From: Amphritea japonica ATCC BAA-1530
Lineage (GTDB): Bacteria > Pseudomonadota > Gammaproteobacteria > Pseudomonadales > Balneatricaceae
Reading direction: 5' to 3'
Assembly: GCF_016592435.1 (NCBI RefSeq)
Contig: NZ_AP014545.1
Span: 2,364,693-2,428,692 of the forward strand
DNA length: 64,000 nt
This document shows positions 8,832-19,930 of this stretch, in pieces. The notes beneath the pieces were generated by a model. That model made no database searches, was not told the origin of the DNA, and was given only the letters and a program-made list of their open reading frames with translations. Each line of letters opens with the position of its first letter. Within the stretch, counting starts at the first letter, position 1. A program made the translations under genes and the position numbers.

Positions 8832-11800
8832 TTACGGTTTTCCGAAAACGCCAAAACCAGCCCAAGCCGCAGGATGGCTAAATTTTGTACGGCTGGAAAT
8901 CATAGATTTCATCGCACTACTCATTGCGGAAAAGTTATCACTCTCTTCAACAGCCAGACCTGCATAGAAACTGGTCATTAACTCTTTAGTCGCATCATCA
9001 TGTACTTTCCAATAGGAAGCGACCACTGCTGGTACTTTAGCGTGTGCAAAGGCTCTGGCTAACGTTGCGTATTCTAATCCAGAATTACCAATACCCGACT
9101 CGCAAGCCGACAAAACAACAAGATCTGTCTGTTCCAAATCCAGCATTGAAATATCGATCACATTTAGCTGATATTTATTAGCCAATAGAAGGTAACTATC
9201 TTCCGGTGACTCGGTATTTAAAACACCATGGGTGGCAAAATGAATGACTCGTGATCCATCTAGCTCTTCAACAATGTTATCAATAGAAGCCTGTTCACCT
9301 TGAATTATCGTTTTATATTCACCGAAGGTGTCCGCTATGACTGAGACCTCTTGCCGGGCACCAGGCAATGAGCCATCAGGATCCGCAATAAATAAACCTC
9401 CATCACTAAAAGAATCAGAATGATGCATAACCAGGTTGAAGTGATACATAGAAGGCAATATACCAATATTGTAGCGTTCAACAGCGTACTCAATGTTAGG
9501 GGTTACCTGTCTAATCAAAGCAGAGAAAGGAACATAAGTTAGTGCTCCTACGGGTGTAATAAAGACCTGATCTTTGCCTTCCAGGTCATTTTCCACAGGC
9601 CTGATAAGGTGATGATAAAGCCATGCCAGGTGATTTATATGAGAGTCGCCTTTCACTTTTATGCGGTTGAACAATGAACTTGTATCTGTTCGTTTAGCAC
9701 CGCGATCAGATGTACTCACTCCGATTTGCAAAGTCTGTTCTCGCAAAATAGCAGAAGCTTCAAGGCTCATCTGTTCCAAAATCTTTTTGGACACATCCAC
9801 TTGCCTGATAACCGCACCGGAATTTGTCACCACTTGAATCAACAACTTGTCTTTTGTCGGCATGTACTGAATCAACGCTTGCCGCTCATCCAGCTTTTTA
9901 TGCATAGCTGCAATTTCACGGGGATCCATTTTAAGCATTTGGAACAACCCGTAGTGATTTCTCTCTAAGTTCGCCAGTAATTTCTGACGACTACGTTCAC
10001 GTGCTTTCAATTGCGCTTTAAACTTCTCAGCCACAGCACTATCGGGTTCACTTGCTGCAATATCAGTAGCCTTTTCGCCTGAATCCTCATGGCTGCCAGG
10101 TAGCAAACGACTTTCAATATCAGCTATTTCACCTTGCAACTGTTGATAGCGCCTTACCAGCTTACCTTGCTCAGTCTCAGGTTTTATCTGTGATAAAAAC
10201 ACATCACGCACTTCTTGCTGTTGTGCCAGATCAAAATCGACAAATGCAACTTGTCCTCGGTGATTATCATTTAATAATGAAGCAACTCCCTGGGACTCAT
10301 AGACCAATAAGCCAATATCGGTTCCTACATAGATATTTCCGACTTCATCAACAGAAACAGTATGCACTGTTCGTGCTCCATACTGCCCCATCGATTGATC
10401 ATTAGGGAGAAGCTGATTTAATCGATCAGGGTAGAACCATTGCCCTTCATGATAAACCGTTACACCACCTGCGGAAGGAAATAACCAGGTATTCGACTCC
10501 CCTAGCCGGGCACCTTTTTGTCCTAGCCAAATCATTGATGATTTTTCTTGCATGGCCTTATAAGTTGGATCATTCAACTCAGAGAAGGACTCCCTACGCC
10601 CATTTTTTTCACGAGCGAAATCACGGTTGGTCGAAACAATAGCCGTATCTTCATTTATTTTGGTATAACCTGTAACAAACCAATGTTTATTACCAAGCCA
10701 ATCCCTGCTGTGCTCATCCAAATTGATAAATGAATCACCCTGCCATTCAAGGACGCCCCCTGATAAATCAACTCCTTGATGGCTTAAGTGTCTTTCATTC
10801 GAAGCAATCACCTTGATTTTTCCGTCAAGATCCTCATATACGCGATAAATCATCTGACTGCGTGAGGGAAATTTTTCTGCATCAATGAAATAATTATACT
10901 CTTCAGCTTCTTCTACTCCCTCTTGATACCGGAATACAGAAGAGCCTGCTGCAGCCCAGATATTCTGACTGGAATCGACAAAGATATCGTTTAACGAACC
11001 GTTCCCCCATCGATCTCCTTCAACATTCTGCATAGTTGAAAATAACTGCTGAGCACTTTCTTCACCCTGCTTAAAGCGCAGTATTTGGCTACCATCATTC
11101 GTTATCAGATTTCCCTGAGCATCCTGCCTTAAATATTTAGCATTAGCGGACGAAAAGTACTTTGGTTCTTTATCTTCGGCAGCATGGTCAATATAAAGAA
11201 TCTCGGAACCTGTCGCGATATAAGTAATTCCAAGACTGTCATCAACTAACGTGTCATAAACTCTCCCAATTTTATATTGCTGTACATTAGAGGGTTGATA
11301 CGCGTATATCCCATCGCTTGTCGCAACAACAATATCCCCATTTTCACTGACTGTTGATTTTTCAGGACCTACCGTTTGACCACCCCGCCCTAACTCAAAA
11401 GGCAACGGCATAGATTGAAAGTAATATTCATTAAATACATTAATGCCAAGATCGGAATTAATAACCAATGTATGACCTTCGCCCTCCACAGGCCAAATAT
11501 TCATTTCATGTATTTTTTTCGAGTGCAGCAAGTCACTTTTTAGTGCAATAAATTCCCCACCAGAAACATTTACTTTTTCGTCTACAACCTGAATATTTGC
11601 CGTGTAAAACTTACCTTCCTTCAGCCAATAGAGAGCATTATTTCTCTCGTTATACGCGATGCTAACGGCTCGATCAGCTATCGTAATGACATCGCTATCA
11701 TCGAGAAGCACTAGATTATTTTCCGTCAGAATTACCGGTACCCTGTTACCCTCTTCTCCGGCTATCAAAACATCCAGAATATTGCCCGAGACTCCGCCTA

Positions 11801-14800
11801 AAACTGTCGCTTTATCGTCGCTATAGGTCAGGCTTACAAGCCCATCAGCACTGCCGACATAAACCTTGTGTTTGGATGCTTTTAATACATTAATTCTTGG
11901 CGATTTCAAACCATCACTCTTAGTGCGCCAGCGCTTAAGTAAGCTTTGATAGTCGCCATCTAGAGCTAATAGTCCGTTAGCAGAACCTATCCATAACACA
12001 CCATCCTCAGTTTCCGCCAAACTAAGAATATTAGACGTTGTATCTAACGTAGTAACGGAGGCTGTACGACTTAATCTGGCTTGATTTGCATCGTAACCAA
12101 ACCACTGCCAAAAGCCGTCATTAAGTACGGCAAGACCCTTATCTGTACCAACTAGAATATCGCCGTTATTTCTGACCAGTAACGCTTGTTTTTGCGCACC
12201 TTTCAACTCAGAAGAATATAGCTCACTGTTATCGTAGCGCCGCCAAAAGCCTGTGTTTTGTATATCCGAGGTAACTAACCATTTAGCGTCTTTCAGCAAC
12301 ACTAACGGTTCTTCATTTAGCCGGTTCAAAATATTTTCATATTTTTTGTTTTTAAAAGAAACACCAACCAGCCAGGTTTTCATGGTGGACCATTGTTCAA
12401 AATCGTCTTGTGGTAAACCTAAAGGTTTGAACTCCTTATGAAGCTCGTACCACAACGAAATGACTCTGGCAGTATAAGCGATAGAAGCTTCACTTTGATT
12501 ATCTTTCGAAGTGAAAATCTCAACTAATAACGCGCTTGCTTCATCAAAATAAGCAGAATTATCGGTGACATGGGAGACCAAATACTCCACTAAAGCCATT
12601 TTGGCTTTTATTTCTTTGACCGTTCCTTCTTCCGCCTCAAAGTAATCATCTTTTAAACGATCATACTCAATATCAGAACCAGCTAACGCTGGTAAGTCAT
12701 CCAAATTATGAATACGCTGGACTTCACGGGTGAGCGATAGCAGTCTCTGAAATGCCTGCGTAATGTTTAAAGCCATTAGATGGCCTTGCTCAGACTGAGT
12801 CTCAGTTATTTCACCCTGCTCATCATATTCGATATACAAACGGCCTGAGCCTACAATGCTGATCAGTACAGGCTGATCATTATCATTGTAGGCAAACTCT
12901 ATAACACGCTCACCATCAGTCATGCTTTCAATGTTATGAGTGGCATTGTATTTCAGCTCTACTACACGCCCACTGGAATCTCTAATTGATTGAAGGTTTC
13001 CATTTTCATTGTATTTTACGTCAAGGAAAGAGGTGCCTTTCTTAAAGCCTGTAACTTTTCCAAAAACGGGATGGTCTTGCCGGGTAACAATTTCGCCATT
13101 TGGAAGCACAATACGGACTGCAGAATTAGTATTATTAAAATCATAAATAACTTCTTTTCGTTCGCCATTTAAAGCTTGATTACGGGCGTTATCAAACCAA
13201 TTAATGTATCGCTTTGATGCTCCTGGATCTATCGCACCGATATAATAACTTTCATAAAGTTTTAAAGTATCACCCAACTCATTCAAAGCTCTTCGTTCAT
13301 AGGAAACGTCATAACTAATTCCCTTTTCTTTCGCAGACTCAATCGCACGAAGCGCATTAATTGGGCTGCCGCGCCAGTACAACTGCTTATGCAGATAACT
13401 ACCTAACACATCTGTACTGTAAGGGTTACGATGAAGCATTTGAAAGCCGTATCCCTGAATCTGATTTTCTGTCAGTTCATCAGCATATTCGGAAACTAAA
13501 TCGTGATAAATAGAACTATTATCTTTAAGAAGATCAGCTCTCAAAGCCAACGCATTTGCGGCAGACTGCGAATCATTTCTGGCACGAGCAATACTTTCTA
13601 AAAACTCATAATATCGTGTCAATTCACCAAAATTATCCCGATACTCCCTCAGATAGCCTTCAGCAAGGTCCAGAAGTTCTGGAGCCACTCGTTGTTTTTT
13701 CGATTTCTCTTTCACCAACCAAAACAATTCCGATAGCACACGATTTCTCGCAGGTAATCCGACCGTAGTCTCATCTTCGCTTAGGCATTCATGAAATAAC
13801 TGCTGACCCCTATCATAATCATGTCTTTTATAGGCATACAGTTCGACAAGTTTATCGCAAGCAAAATAAGTATTATTATTTCGTTGATTTGCCTCCCGCC
13901 ACAATAAAGCAGCAGCATCACTTTGATCTCCCTTCAAATCAACGAGCACCTGCCACCACGACCTGCTCCAGTCATATGTTTCAACCTTCTCGCGGACTAT
14001 TTCAAGTAATTGCTTCTCCTCGTTGAGCTCTTTCGCGTATGTCTTCCATAGCTGAATCAAATCATATCTACTAGGCCGCTGTTCAAGAAGCTCTTCAACA
14101 GATTTCAGCGCAGCCTGTTTATCATTAATCCACAGTCGCTCAACATGAAATTTACCTAATGAAATTGAATCAGGGTACTCATTCACAGCTAACTGATATA
14201 CACGATCAATCAGCGCATCCTGCTCCATGGCAGAGGCCAACTCCAATACGGCGATATAAAAGTCTTCAGGAATAAATGTAAGCTGAGCGAGCCCTTGCTC
14301 TGCAACTCTAGTAGCTTCTGCACTATCACCACTTTGCTTTAAGGCGCTGATATAACGCTTATAATCATCACTATCAATCTCATCAGATAACTGAAAAACC
14401 TTCTCCATTGCATCCACAGCTTCTGCATACCGGTTATCTGCGATTTCCAGCTTTGCAAGCTCATTATGTAGATTCGCTACATCAGGCATCTGTTGAAGGG
14501 CATCTTCTAATACTTGACGCGCTCTTCCCTTATCCCCAGTGACTCTGAATGAAGATGCCAAATAACGTCTCTCTTTTGAAGCGACAGGTTCCCCGTCAGC
14601 CTTGTAATACATACGCGCGATAAGTGCAGTATGGTTTTCAGCCTGATTATTTTTTCCCTGCTTAAGTAACAGTTTGGGTAACCGGTCAAAATTAAAATAA
14701 AATGGAGATACCGTTGCTGCTTTTTGAGCAGCGGCCTGTGCCTGTTCATACCGATAACTGTTACTTAAACCTTTTGAATTTGCAGCCAGTGCACGCCAAT

Positions 14801-17672
14801 CTGATGGGGACCTTTTTAACCAGTTTCTAGACCTTTCCTCTAAGCTTGGTCTTTCCCAGCTACGGGTGTGGCTATAATCACGTATTGCACTCCCTACTAA
14901 TGTCCCTCTTATGCCTTCCGAGGCTGAAAATTTCTGCATGCGCGCTTTAAATTGAGTATTGGCGACTAATTCAGAATCGTTGTACATCCACGCTATCTGC
15001 CAAAAATCCGGTAATAATCGGGCAGCAACTTCAAGGTAATCCATTTTTAATGACTTATTTACCAATTTATCAGCAACAAAAGCTAAATCGATCAAGGCCA
15101 TAACATCCGATTCAACAAACGGATAAGAAGGGGGATATTGTGCTACCAATTGTCGATAATCTTTGTTCAGTTCAGCTTCTGCGGTGACTACAAGCTTGCT
15201 CTTCCAAACACCTTCTAAAGCGTCATAGGCACTTTTCAGATTGCCATTATTATTTTGAACTTCAACCCAGATTAACGGCGCAAAAATACTGCTATTCTCT
15301 GAGCGTAAATCCTGTTCTATCGATTTAATTAATTTATCTTTCTTGTTTGCCCAATACAGCAGGCTCCAATACTCAAGCCTTGCATCTGCTACAGACGTTG
15401 TACCTGACATATTGGTGACAGCGGGTTCTTCTAACAGATCTACCAGATAATCCAGCACTTCCTGTTGTCCAAAGTGGACAGCTATCTGAGCTGGTAAATA
15501 GCCATTATCATCTCGAGAATCTTCCGATATACCCGCGTCGATTAACACTTTTACTATTTCCAAAGAACCTAGTCGAGCAGCCTCATGCAGTAACATAGAG
15601 TTCTTGAGAGAAGTATTACCTTTCTTAGCAGCACCCAGTAACAACGTAAGCAATTCAGGAGATTCATTTTCAATAGCCAGCATGAAAGGACTACGACCAG
15701 CATCATTCAGAACACCAGTATCTGCTCCCAGGGAGAGCAACATGCGGACATAAGCAGCATCATTTCTACGCACCACTTCATGCAATAAAGTGTCACCATT
15801 TATATCGGGAATATCAAAGCCTGATGTCGCAGCCAGCCACTGTTTTAGTTCCTTGTGATGACCATCACGATATGCCCGTAGAAAAATGCTTTCGCCTTTT
15901 AGACTTAGCATTTGATGGCTGTTCTCATGTTCTAAAATGAGAGCAACAATATCAAATAGTCCTTTCTCATAAGCTGAATGCACAGGTGTATAACCGACTT
16001 TATCGGCCTGTGCCAACCCCTTGCCATTTCGTATGAGCGAGGCCGCATAGTTAACCTGGTCGTTTTTAATAGCGGCATGCAACAGGCTATTATCAAAACT
16101 ATCAGTAACATCATGCTGCTTTATGATGGGCAGTAGTTCATCAATCAACGGCTGGTTGTTCGATTTTAATAATGCAAAAACAAAGGCAGATCCATCACGA
16201 TCTATTACATCAAGATTCGCTCCCTTGCTGATCATTTTCTGTAAAAGCGTAATTGCAGTCTGATTATCATCAGTGGCCACTATCTGATTTAACAGTAAAA
16301 TCACCGGATAATCGTAAGCAGGTATTTCACTCCAGCCATCATTTTCGCTCTCAGTATCGATCAGACCACGGCTGTTAATATCGACTCCCTTATCCAACAA
16401 CCAGCTTGCTACTTCAATTTCCCCGTGTAGCAAAGCAACTTGTAGTAGGCTGGCACCATTAACATCAAGGGTATTAATATCTGCTCCTGCTTGAATCAAA
16501 TACTGAAACACTTCACTATTTTCTTCCGCCGCAAGGTGTATAGGCGCGGACTGCTCTGCAGTCTTTAGGTTTACATCTGAGCCAAGCATAACCAGTAGTT
16601 TAACCAGATCTAAGTTGCCGCTTTGTGCCGCCCGTTGTAGAGAAGTCTGGTTATCATCCCCCTCAAAAGCATTAAGGTCTGCGCCTAGTGAGACTATTTT
16701 TTCGATTAAAATAAGTAATTGCTTATTATCACTTTCATTATCTATTAACTGCAGAGCCAGAAACAAAGGGCTTCCATATGAGTTCTCATTCCCTTTACTA
16801 ACAACCGAAACACCTTGATCCAGTAACCAGGTTGCCAACTCGATTTGCTCATTGAATAGAGCATGCTGCAATACAGAATCACCGTCACCATCGAGCACAT
16901 TCAGATCTGCGCCGGCATCTATTAGGTAATGAAATATTTTATTACTTTCTTGCGCTGCAATATGAATAGGGGCAGATAGCCCTTCAGCTTTAAAGTTGAC
17001 ATCGGCCCCCAGCGTAACAAGCAGTTTAACCAGATCTAAATCGCCGGTTTGTATCGCTAGCTGTAAAGGAGTCTGATGATCATCTCCATCAAATTCGTTA
17101 AGGCCAGCACCAAGCGATACTGTTTTTTCGATTAAAGAATACAGCTGTTTATTATCACTTTCGTTGGAGGATAACTGCACAGCCATAAATAAAGGGCTCT
17201 GAAATGAGTCCTCACTACGCTTATTTGTAACGACTACCCCCTGATCAAGCAACCAGTTGGACAGTTCAACATTTTCACCATATAAAGCGTGTTGTAAGAC
17301 AGAGTCACCATCTCCATCAAGCGTATTGATATCAATACCTAACTGCACCAAGTACTCTATGACTTCAAACGATCCAGCCTGCGCTCCGATATGGATAGGG
17401 GAATATTGATTCATCGTTTTGAGATTAATATCCGCGCCATTTTCAAGCAGTAATCTGGCCAACTTTAAGTCATTATTAAGTACAGCCACATGCAATGCAG
17501 CGAGCCCTTCTTCCTCATCAAGGACATTTAGGTCTACACCCTGCTGAATTAATTGCTCCACGCGTTCTAAATCTTGATTAACAGCCGCTCCTACAAGCTC
17601 TGTTGCTGAAGCGGAGCCCGTCAGTAATAAACATCCACAAACGAAAGAAATAAAATCGCGACAATTCAGCAT
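8832..17672 (-). CDS. Giant exported ankyrin/TPR/YD/beta-propeller/CHAT-domain protein
   Basis: 2946 residues from the ATG at 17672 (AAAGGTGAG upstream; a GTG at 17693 is less likely). Order: signal peptide (to about 24, GSASATEL); ankyrin repeats (about 30-760) with a 142-residue block present three times; TPR-like helical repeats (about 770-1500); YD/RHS-like strands (about 1530-1660, YNENGNLQSI, IEFAYNDNDQ); a long series of propeller-type sensor repeats (about 1830-2470, GVLWIGSANGLLALDG); a helical linker; and a C-terminal CHAT protease domain with His2815 (HFATHG) and Cys2857 (LSACESG) intact. CHAT domains are caspase-like cysteine peptidases. It lies 74 bases after a C14 caspase gene, so the two are probably cotranscribed. 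Targets are unknown. Confidence 0.88.
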   Translation of the reverse strand: MLNCRDFISFVCGCLLLTGSASATELVGAAVNQDLERVEQLIQQGVDLNVLDEEEGLAALHVAVLNNDLKLARLLLENGADINLKTMNQYSPIHIGAQAGSFEVIEYLVQLGIDINTLDGDGDSVLQHALYGENVELSNWLLDQGVVVTNKRSEDSFQSPLFMAVQLSSNESDNKQLYSLIEKTVSLGAGLNEFDGDDHQTPLQLAIQTGDLDLVKLLVTLGADVNFKAEGLSAPIHIAAQESNKIFHYLIDAGADLNVLDGDGDSVLQHALFNEQIELATWLLDQGVSVVSKGNENSYGSPLFLALQLIDNESDNKQLLILIEKIVSLGADLNAFEGDDNQTSLQRAAQSGNLDLVKLLVMLGSDVNLKTAEQSAPIHLAAEENSEVFQYLIQAGADINTLDVNGASLLQVALLHGEIEVASWLLDKGVDINSRGLIDTESENDGWSEIPAYDYPVILLLNQIVATDDNQTAITLLQKMISKGANLDVIDRDGSAFVFALLKSNNQPLIDELLPIIKQHDVTDSFDNSLLHAAIKNDQVNYAASLIRNGKGLAQADKVGYTPVHSAYEKGLFDIVALILEHENSHQMLSLKGESIFLRAYRDGHHKELKQWLAATSGFDIPDINGDTLLHEVVRRNDAAYVRMLLSLGADTGVLNDAGRSPFMLAIENESPELLTLLLGAAKKGNTSLKNSMLLHEAARLGSLEIVKVLIDAGISEDSRDDNGYLPAQIAVHFGQQEVLDYLVDLLEEPAVTNMSGTTSVADARLEYWSLLYWANKKDKLIKSIEQDLRSENSSIFAPLIWVEVQNNNGNLKSAYDALEGVWKSKLVVTAEAELNKDYRQLVAQYPPSYPFVESDVMALIDLAFVADKLVNKSLKMDYLEVAARLLPDFWQIAWMYNDSELVANTQFKARMQKFSASEGIRGTLVGSAIRDYSHTRSWERPSLEERSRNWLKRSPSDWRALAANSKGLSNSYRYEQAQAAAQKAATVSPFYFNFDRLPKLLLKQGKNNQAENHTALIARMYYKADGEPVASKERRYLASSFRVTGDKGRARQVLEDALQQMPDVANLHNELAKLEIADNRYAEAVDAMEKVFQLSDEIDSDDYKRYISALKQSGDSAEATRVAEQGLAQLTFIPEDFYIAVLELASAMEQDALIDRVYQLAVNEYPDSISLGKFHVERLWINDKQAALKSVEELLEQRPSRYDLIQLWKTYAKELNEEKQLLEIVREKVETYDWSRSWWQVLVDLKGDQSDAAALLWREANQRNNNTYFACDKLVELYAYKRHDYDRGQQLFHECLSEDETTVGLPARNRVLSELFWLVKEKSKKQRVAPELLDLAEGYLREYRDNFGELTRYYEFLESIARARNDSQSAANALALRADLLKDNSSIYHDLVSEYADELTENQIQGYGFQMLHRNPYSTDVLGSYLHKQLYWRGSPINALRAIESAKEKGISYDVSYERRALNELGDTLKLYESYYIGAIDPGASKRYINWFDNARNQALNGERKEVIYDFNNTNSAVRIVLPNGEIVTRQDHPVFGKVTGFKKGTSFLDVKYNENGNLQSIRDSSGRVVELKYNATHNIESMTDGERVIEFAYNDNDQPVLISIVGSGRLYIEYDEQGEITETQSEQGHLMALNITQAFQRLLSLTREVQRIHNLDDLPALAGSDIEYDRLKDDYFEAEEGTVKEIKAKMALVEYLVSHVTDNSAYFDEASALLVEIFTSKDNQSEASIAYTARVISLWYELHKEFKPLGLPQDDFEQWSTMKTWLVGVSFKNKKYENILNRLNEEPLVLLKDAKWLVTSDIQNTGFWRRYDNSELYSSELKGAQKQALLVRNNGDILVGTDKGLAVLNDGFWQWFGYDANQARLSRTASVTTLDTTSNILSLAETEDGVLWIGSANGLLALDGDYQSLLKRWRTKSDGLKSPRINVLKASKHKVYVGSADGLVSLTYSDDKATVLGGVSGNILDVLIAGEEGNRVPVILTENNLVLLDDSDVITIADRAVSIAYNERNNALYWLKEGKFYTANIQVVDEKVNVSGGEFIALKSDLLHSKKIHEMNIWPVEGEGHTLVINSDLGINVFNEYYFQSMPLPFELGRGGQTVGPEKSTVSENGDIVVATSDGIYAYQPSNVQQYKIGRVYDTLVDDSLGITYIATGSEILYIDHAAEDKEPKYFSSANAKYLRQDAQGNLITNDGSQILRFKQGEESAQQLFSTMQNVEGDRWGNGSLNDIFVDSSQNIWAAAGSSVFRYQEGVEEAEEYNYFIDAEKFPSRSQMIYRVYEDLDGKIKVIASNERHLSHQGVDLSGGVLEWQGDSFINLDEHSRDWLGNKHWFVTGYTKINEDTAIVSTNRDFAREKNGRRESFSELNDPTYKAMQEKSSMIWLGQKGARLGESNTWLFPSAGGVTVYHEGQWFYPDRLNQLLPNDQSMGQYGARTVHTVSVDEVGNIYVGTDIGLLVYESQGVASLLNDNHRGQVAFVDFDLAQQQEVRDVFLSQIKPETEQGKLVRRYQQLQGEIADIESRLLPGSHEDSGEKATDIAASEPDSAVAEKFKAQLKARERSRQKLLANLERNHYGLFQMLKMDPREIAAMHKKLDERQALIQYMPTKDKLLIQVVTNSGAVIRQVDVSKKILEQMSLEASAILREQTLQIGVSTSDRGAKRTDTSSLFNRIKVKGDSHINHLAWLYHHLIRPVENDLEGKDQVFITPVGALTYVPFSALIRQVTPNIEYAVERYNIGILPSMYHFNLVMHHSDSFSDGGLFIADPDGSLPGARQEVSVIADTFGEYKTIIQGEQASIDNIVEELDGSRVIHFATHGVLNTESPEDSYLLLANKYQLNVIDISMLDLEQTDLVVLSACESGIGNSGLEYATLARAFAHAKVPAVVASYWKVHDDATKELMTSFYAGLAVEESDNFSAMSSAMKSMISSRTKFSHPAAWAGFGVFGKP

Positions 17673-17746
17673 TCTTCTCTCACCTTTTTGCACTTAACCA
17701 TCGTTAGTTGCTATGAAACATATTTCATAGCTTTGCTATCTTAATG

Positions 17747-19930
17747 CTACTGACTCACTTCCCATCGATAGATTTCCATCGAACCAAGCTCCGGGGGGGA
17801 AGACCTTCTCGCTCCGCGTACGGTTGCTGAATAGTGGTTCATTAGATCACTATCGACTGTTGCCGCCGCTTCAAACAAAACCTGCATTTGCGACTGACTC
17901 GCTAGATTTCTGACCCCGGCACTCACAGAGCTGCGTGTTGTCACCCCCAGAGGCGGCTGCTCCAAAAAAGCAAAGTCACGTAACACACCTGACGCTGGCT
18001 GACTCAGAACAATAAGGTCTTCCGCCCCCTCTGGCTCAGGGATCAGCTCTAAATCCAAAGTAAACTCTTTACCGGCTTCAAGGCGATTAGCCTCGCCAGA
18101 ATGCTCAGGAAAAAACTGCATAATTCCGTATCTGCTATCTTTATAAAGAACACTGACATCTTGTGACTTCTTTGAGCGATTCTTTATTACCAGATGAACA
18201 CTATCCCCCTCATGAAAAACGGGGACCTCAGTCGTGGGGTACGGGCTTTCTTTACCAGCAACCTTTATGGTCATTTCGATATTTAAAGGTGATTGTTTGC
18301 CCGCCCTTCCCTGATTCACAAGTTGTCGCAGTCTAATAATATTTTCACCTTTGGCTATTCGCGCTAACCCGCTCGCGACAGGTTTAACTATCGCCTCGAA
18401 TAGAGAGGAGCTTCCATGTGCAAAATCTAAATTCAATAGCCGCTGCCTTGAACGTAAGTCAGAGCAGTTTTTAAACTCTTTAGCTGGTAGACCCTGCTGT
18501 TGACAGGGTAAGCTTTGATCTGCAGTTAAAAACCATAACTTATTCTCAAACACAGACACCCTAAGATCGGCAACCTCACCTGCTTTCCAATATCTCAGCA
18601 TCGGATTGGCAGTCGTCGCTGCTTTAACTGCTTTATCAAGGTCGAGGACTTGAGCGTCAGTCATCGTCGCTGAAGCGACCGGCTTAACCGTCATAGTGAA
18701 CCCCAAGACTGGATCTTTCATCACCGTAAAGACTTTTTGCGGTAACGCTTTCTCAGTTGCCCCAACGACGCGTGCCACGCTAGATAAAGGACTCGCTTCC
18801 ATAATTTTGGCATGACCTAAAAAGTCATCCTCATCAAGCAGTGCCGAACTGTATAAATTAATCAGTGAGCCTTCGTTGTAGTTATGTAATTGTCCGGCGG
18901 AGACCGAGATAGTCTTTTTATCTTTAGCTACATTAGCAGTCAGCACAGTAGTGCTGGCAAACTCTTCACCAAAAACAGGTGTATTTAAATTAGTGCCGCT
19001 AATCAAAGGTTGCGTACTTCTAAATGGCATCAACCGATATTGATTCAATATGTACTGCCCCAATTGGCTATAACTTATGCCTCGATGCTTAGCTAAAGCA
19101 TTCATCATCGTATAGGTCAGCAGACCATGGAACTTCCTATCCTTGGCGCCGCGGGGCAACTTCATTTCCGGGGCCGTTTGTGTCGCCTGAGCAGCAGAAA
19201 AAGCAATTAAGTTACCTCGAAATCCATCATTTGCACCGCTGTCATCAACGATTGAAAAAGTTGCCTGCTCACCAATAGTTTCATCCTTCCAGCCCCGTGA
19301 TGATGACGAATCACCCACCGGAATACCCAAGACGGCAGAATCAACCTGGCGAAAACGAACTTCACCAAAACCGCCGCCTCGCGTCATTGTGCCTGAATGG
19401 CAACTATCGAAAACAACCCAGACATCAGCACCCTTATCTCGAATACGGTCTAGATAGAGTGCCATATCATTATCCGTTATCGCATTTTTTACAGAGCCTA
19501 TATACTCATCCCAGCCTGCTGCATCGGAGGGTAAGAAAATCTCATCCAACCCGTCTGTTTCCGTATTACTTACAGACTCCGCTGGCTGACGGGACCCATG
19601 TCCAGCAAAATGTAAATAAATGAAGTCTCCCTTCCTGGCGCCACTTACTAGTTTCTCAAGGCCATCTACAATTGACTGTCGGGTCGGTTTACCATCGGCA
19701 AAATCGCTCTCACTCAACAGCGTGATATTTTCAACACCAAAGCCTCTACTCAGTAACACTTGGCGTACTAATGCGGCATCATTCTCAGGCCCTTCTAAAT
19801 CTGCACCCTCTAGGTGAGGGTATTGAGTCACGCCAACAAGCATCGCTTTATTCGTTGCGAATGCAGCACTTGCCCAAAGCATTACTATAAAAAACAGAGG
19901 AACTATTGCAATTTTAGAATTTTTTTTCAT
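17747..19930 (-). CDS. Exported caspase-like (peptidase C14) protein with DUF4384-like region
   Basis: 727 residues. A signal peptide (to about residue 25, ASAAFA) precedes a caspase domain with an intact dyad: His111 (HFAGHGSRQ) and Cys177 (DSCHSGTM). The spacing and the D-S-C-H-S-G motif are those of bacterial metacaspases. The C-terminal part contains a block resembling DUF4384 (HEGDSVHLVIKNRS, then GIMQFFPEHSG), often found with bacterial caspases and other secreted proteins. The start at 19930 has AAGGGA eight bases upstream; a TTG six bases earlier is less likely. It precedes the giant CHAT protein and follows the PPC-like gene, with a weak terminator between that gene and this one. Substrate unknown. 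Confidence 0.88.
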   Translation of the reverse strand: MKKNSKIAIVPLFFIVMLWASAAFATNKAMLVGVTQYPHLEGADLEGPENDAALVRQVLLSRGFGVENITLLSESDFADGKPTRQSIVDGLEKLVSGARKGDFIYLHFAGHGSRQPAESVSNTETDGLDEIFLPSDAAGWDEYIGSVKNAITDNDMALYLDRIRDKGADVWVVFDSCHSGTMTRGGGFGEVRFRQVDSAVLGIPVGDSSSSRGWKDETIGEQATFSIVDDSGANDGFRGNLIAFSAAQATQTAPEMKLPRGAKDRKFHGLLTYTMMNALAKHRGISYSQLGQYILNQYRLMPFRSTQPLISGTNLNTPVFGEEFASTTVLTANVAKDKKTISVSAGQLHNYNEGSLINLYSSALLDEDDFLGHAKIMEASPLSSVARVVGATEKALPQKVFTVMKDPVLGFTMTVKPVASATMTDAQVLDLDKAVKAATTANPMLRYWKAGEVADLRVSVFENKLWFLTADQSLPCQQQGLPAKEFKNCSDLRSRQRLLNLDFAHGSSSLFEAIVKPVASGLARIAKGENIIRLRQLVNQGRAGKQSPLNIEMTIKVAGKESPYPTTEVPVFHEGDSVHLVIKNRSKKSQDVSVLYKDSRYGIMQFFPEHSGEANRLEAGKEFTLDLELIPEPEGAEDLIVLSQPASGVLRDFAFLEQPPLGVTTRSSVSAGVRNLASQSQMQVLFEAAATVDSDLMNHYSATVRGARRSSPPELGSMEIYRWEVSQ

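Noticed and set aside
8832-9300. Link of the CHAT domain to type III-E CRISPR (Craspase)
   Set aside because: No Cas genes in the window and the protein is predicted to be exported.
13000-13200. RHS/YD-type toxin inside the giant CHAT protein
   Set aside because: Only a few YD-like units are seen, without the RHS core shell or a variable toxin tip.
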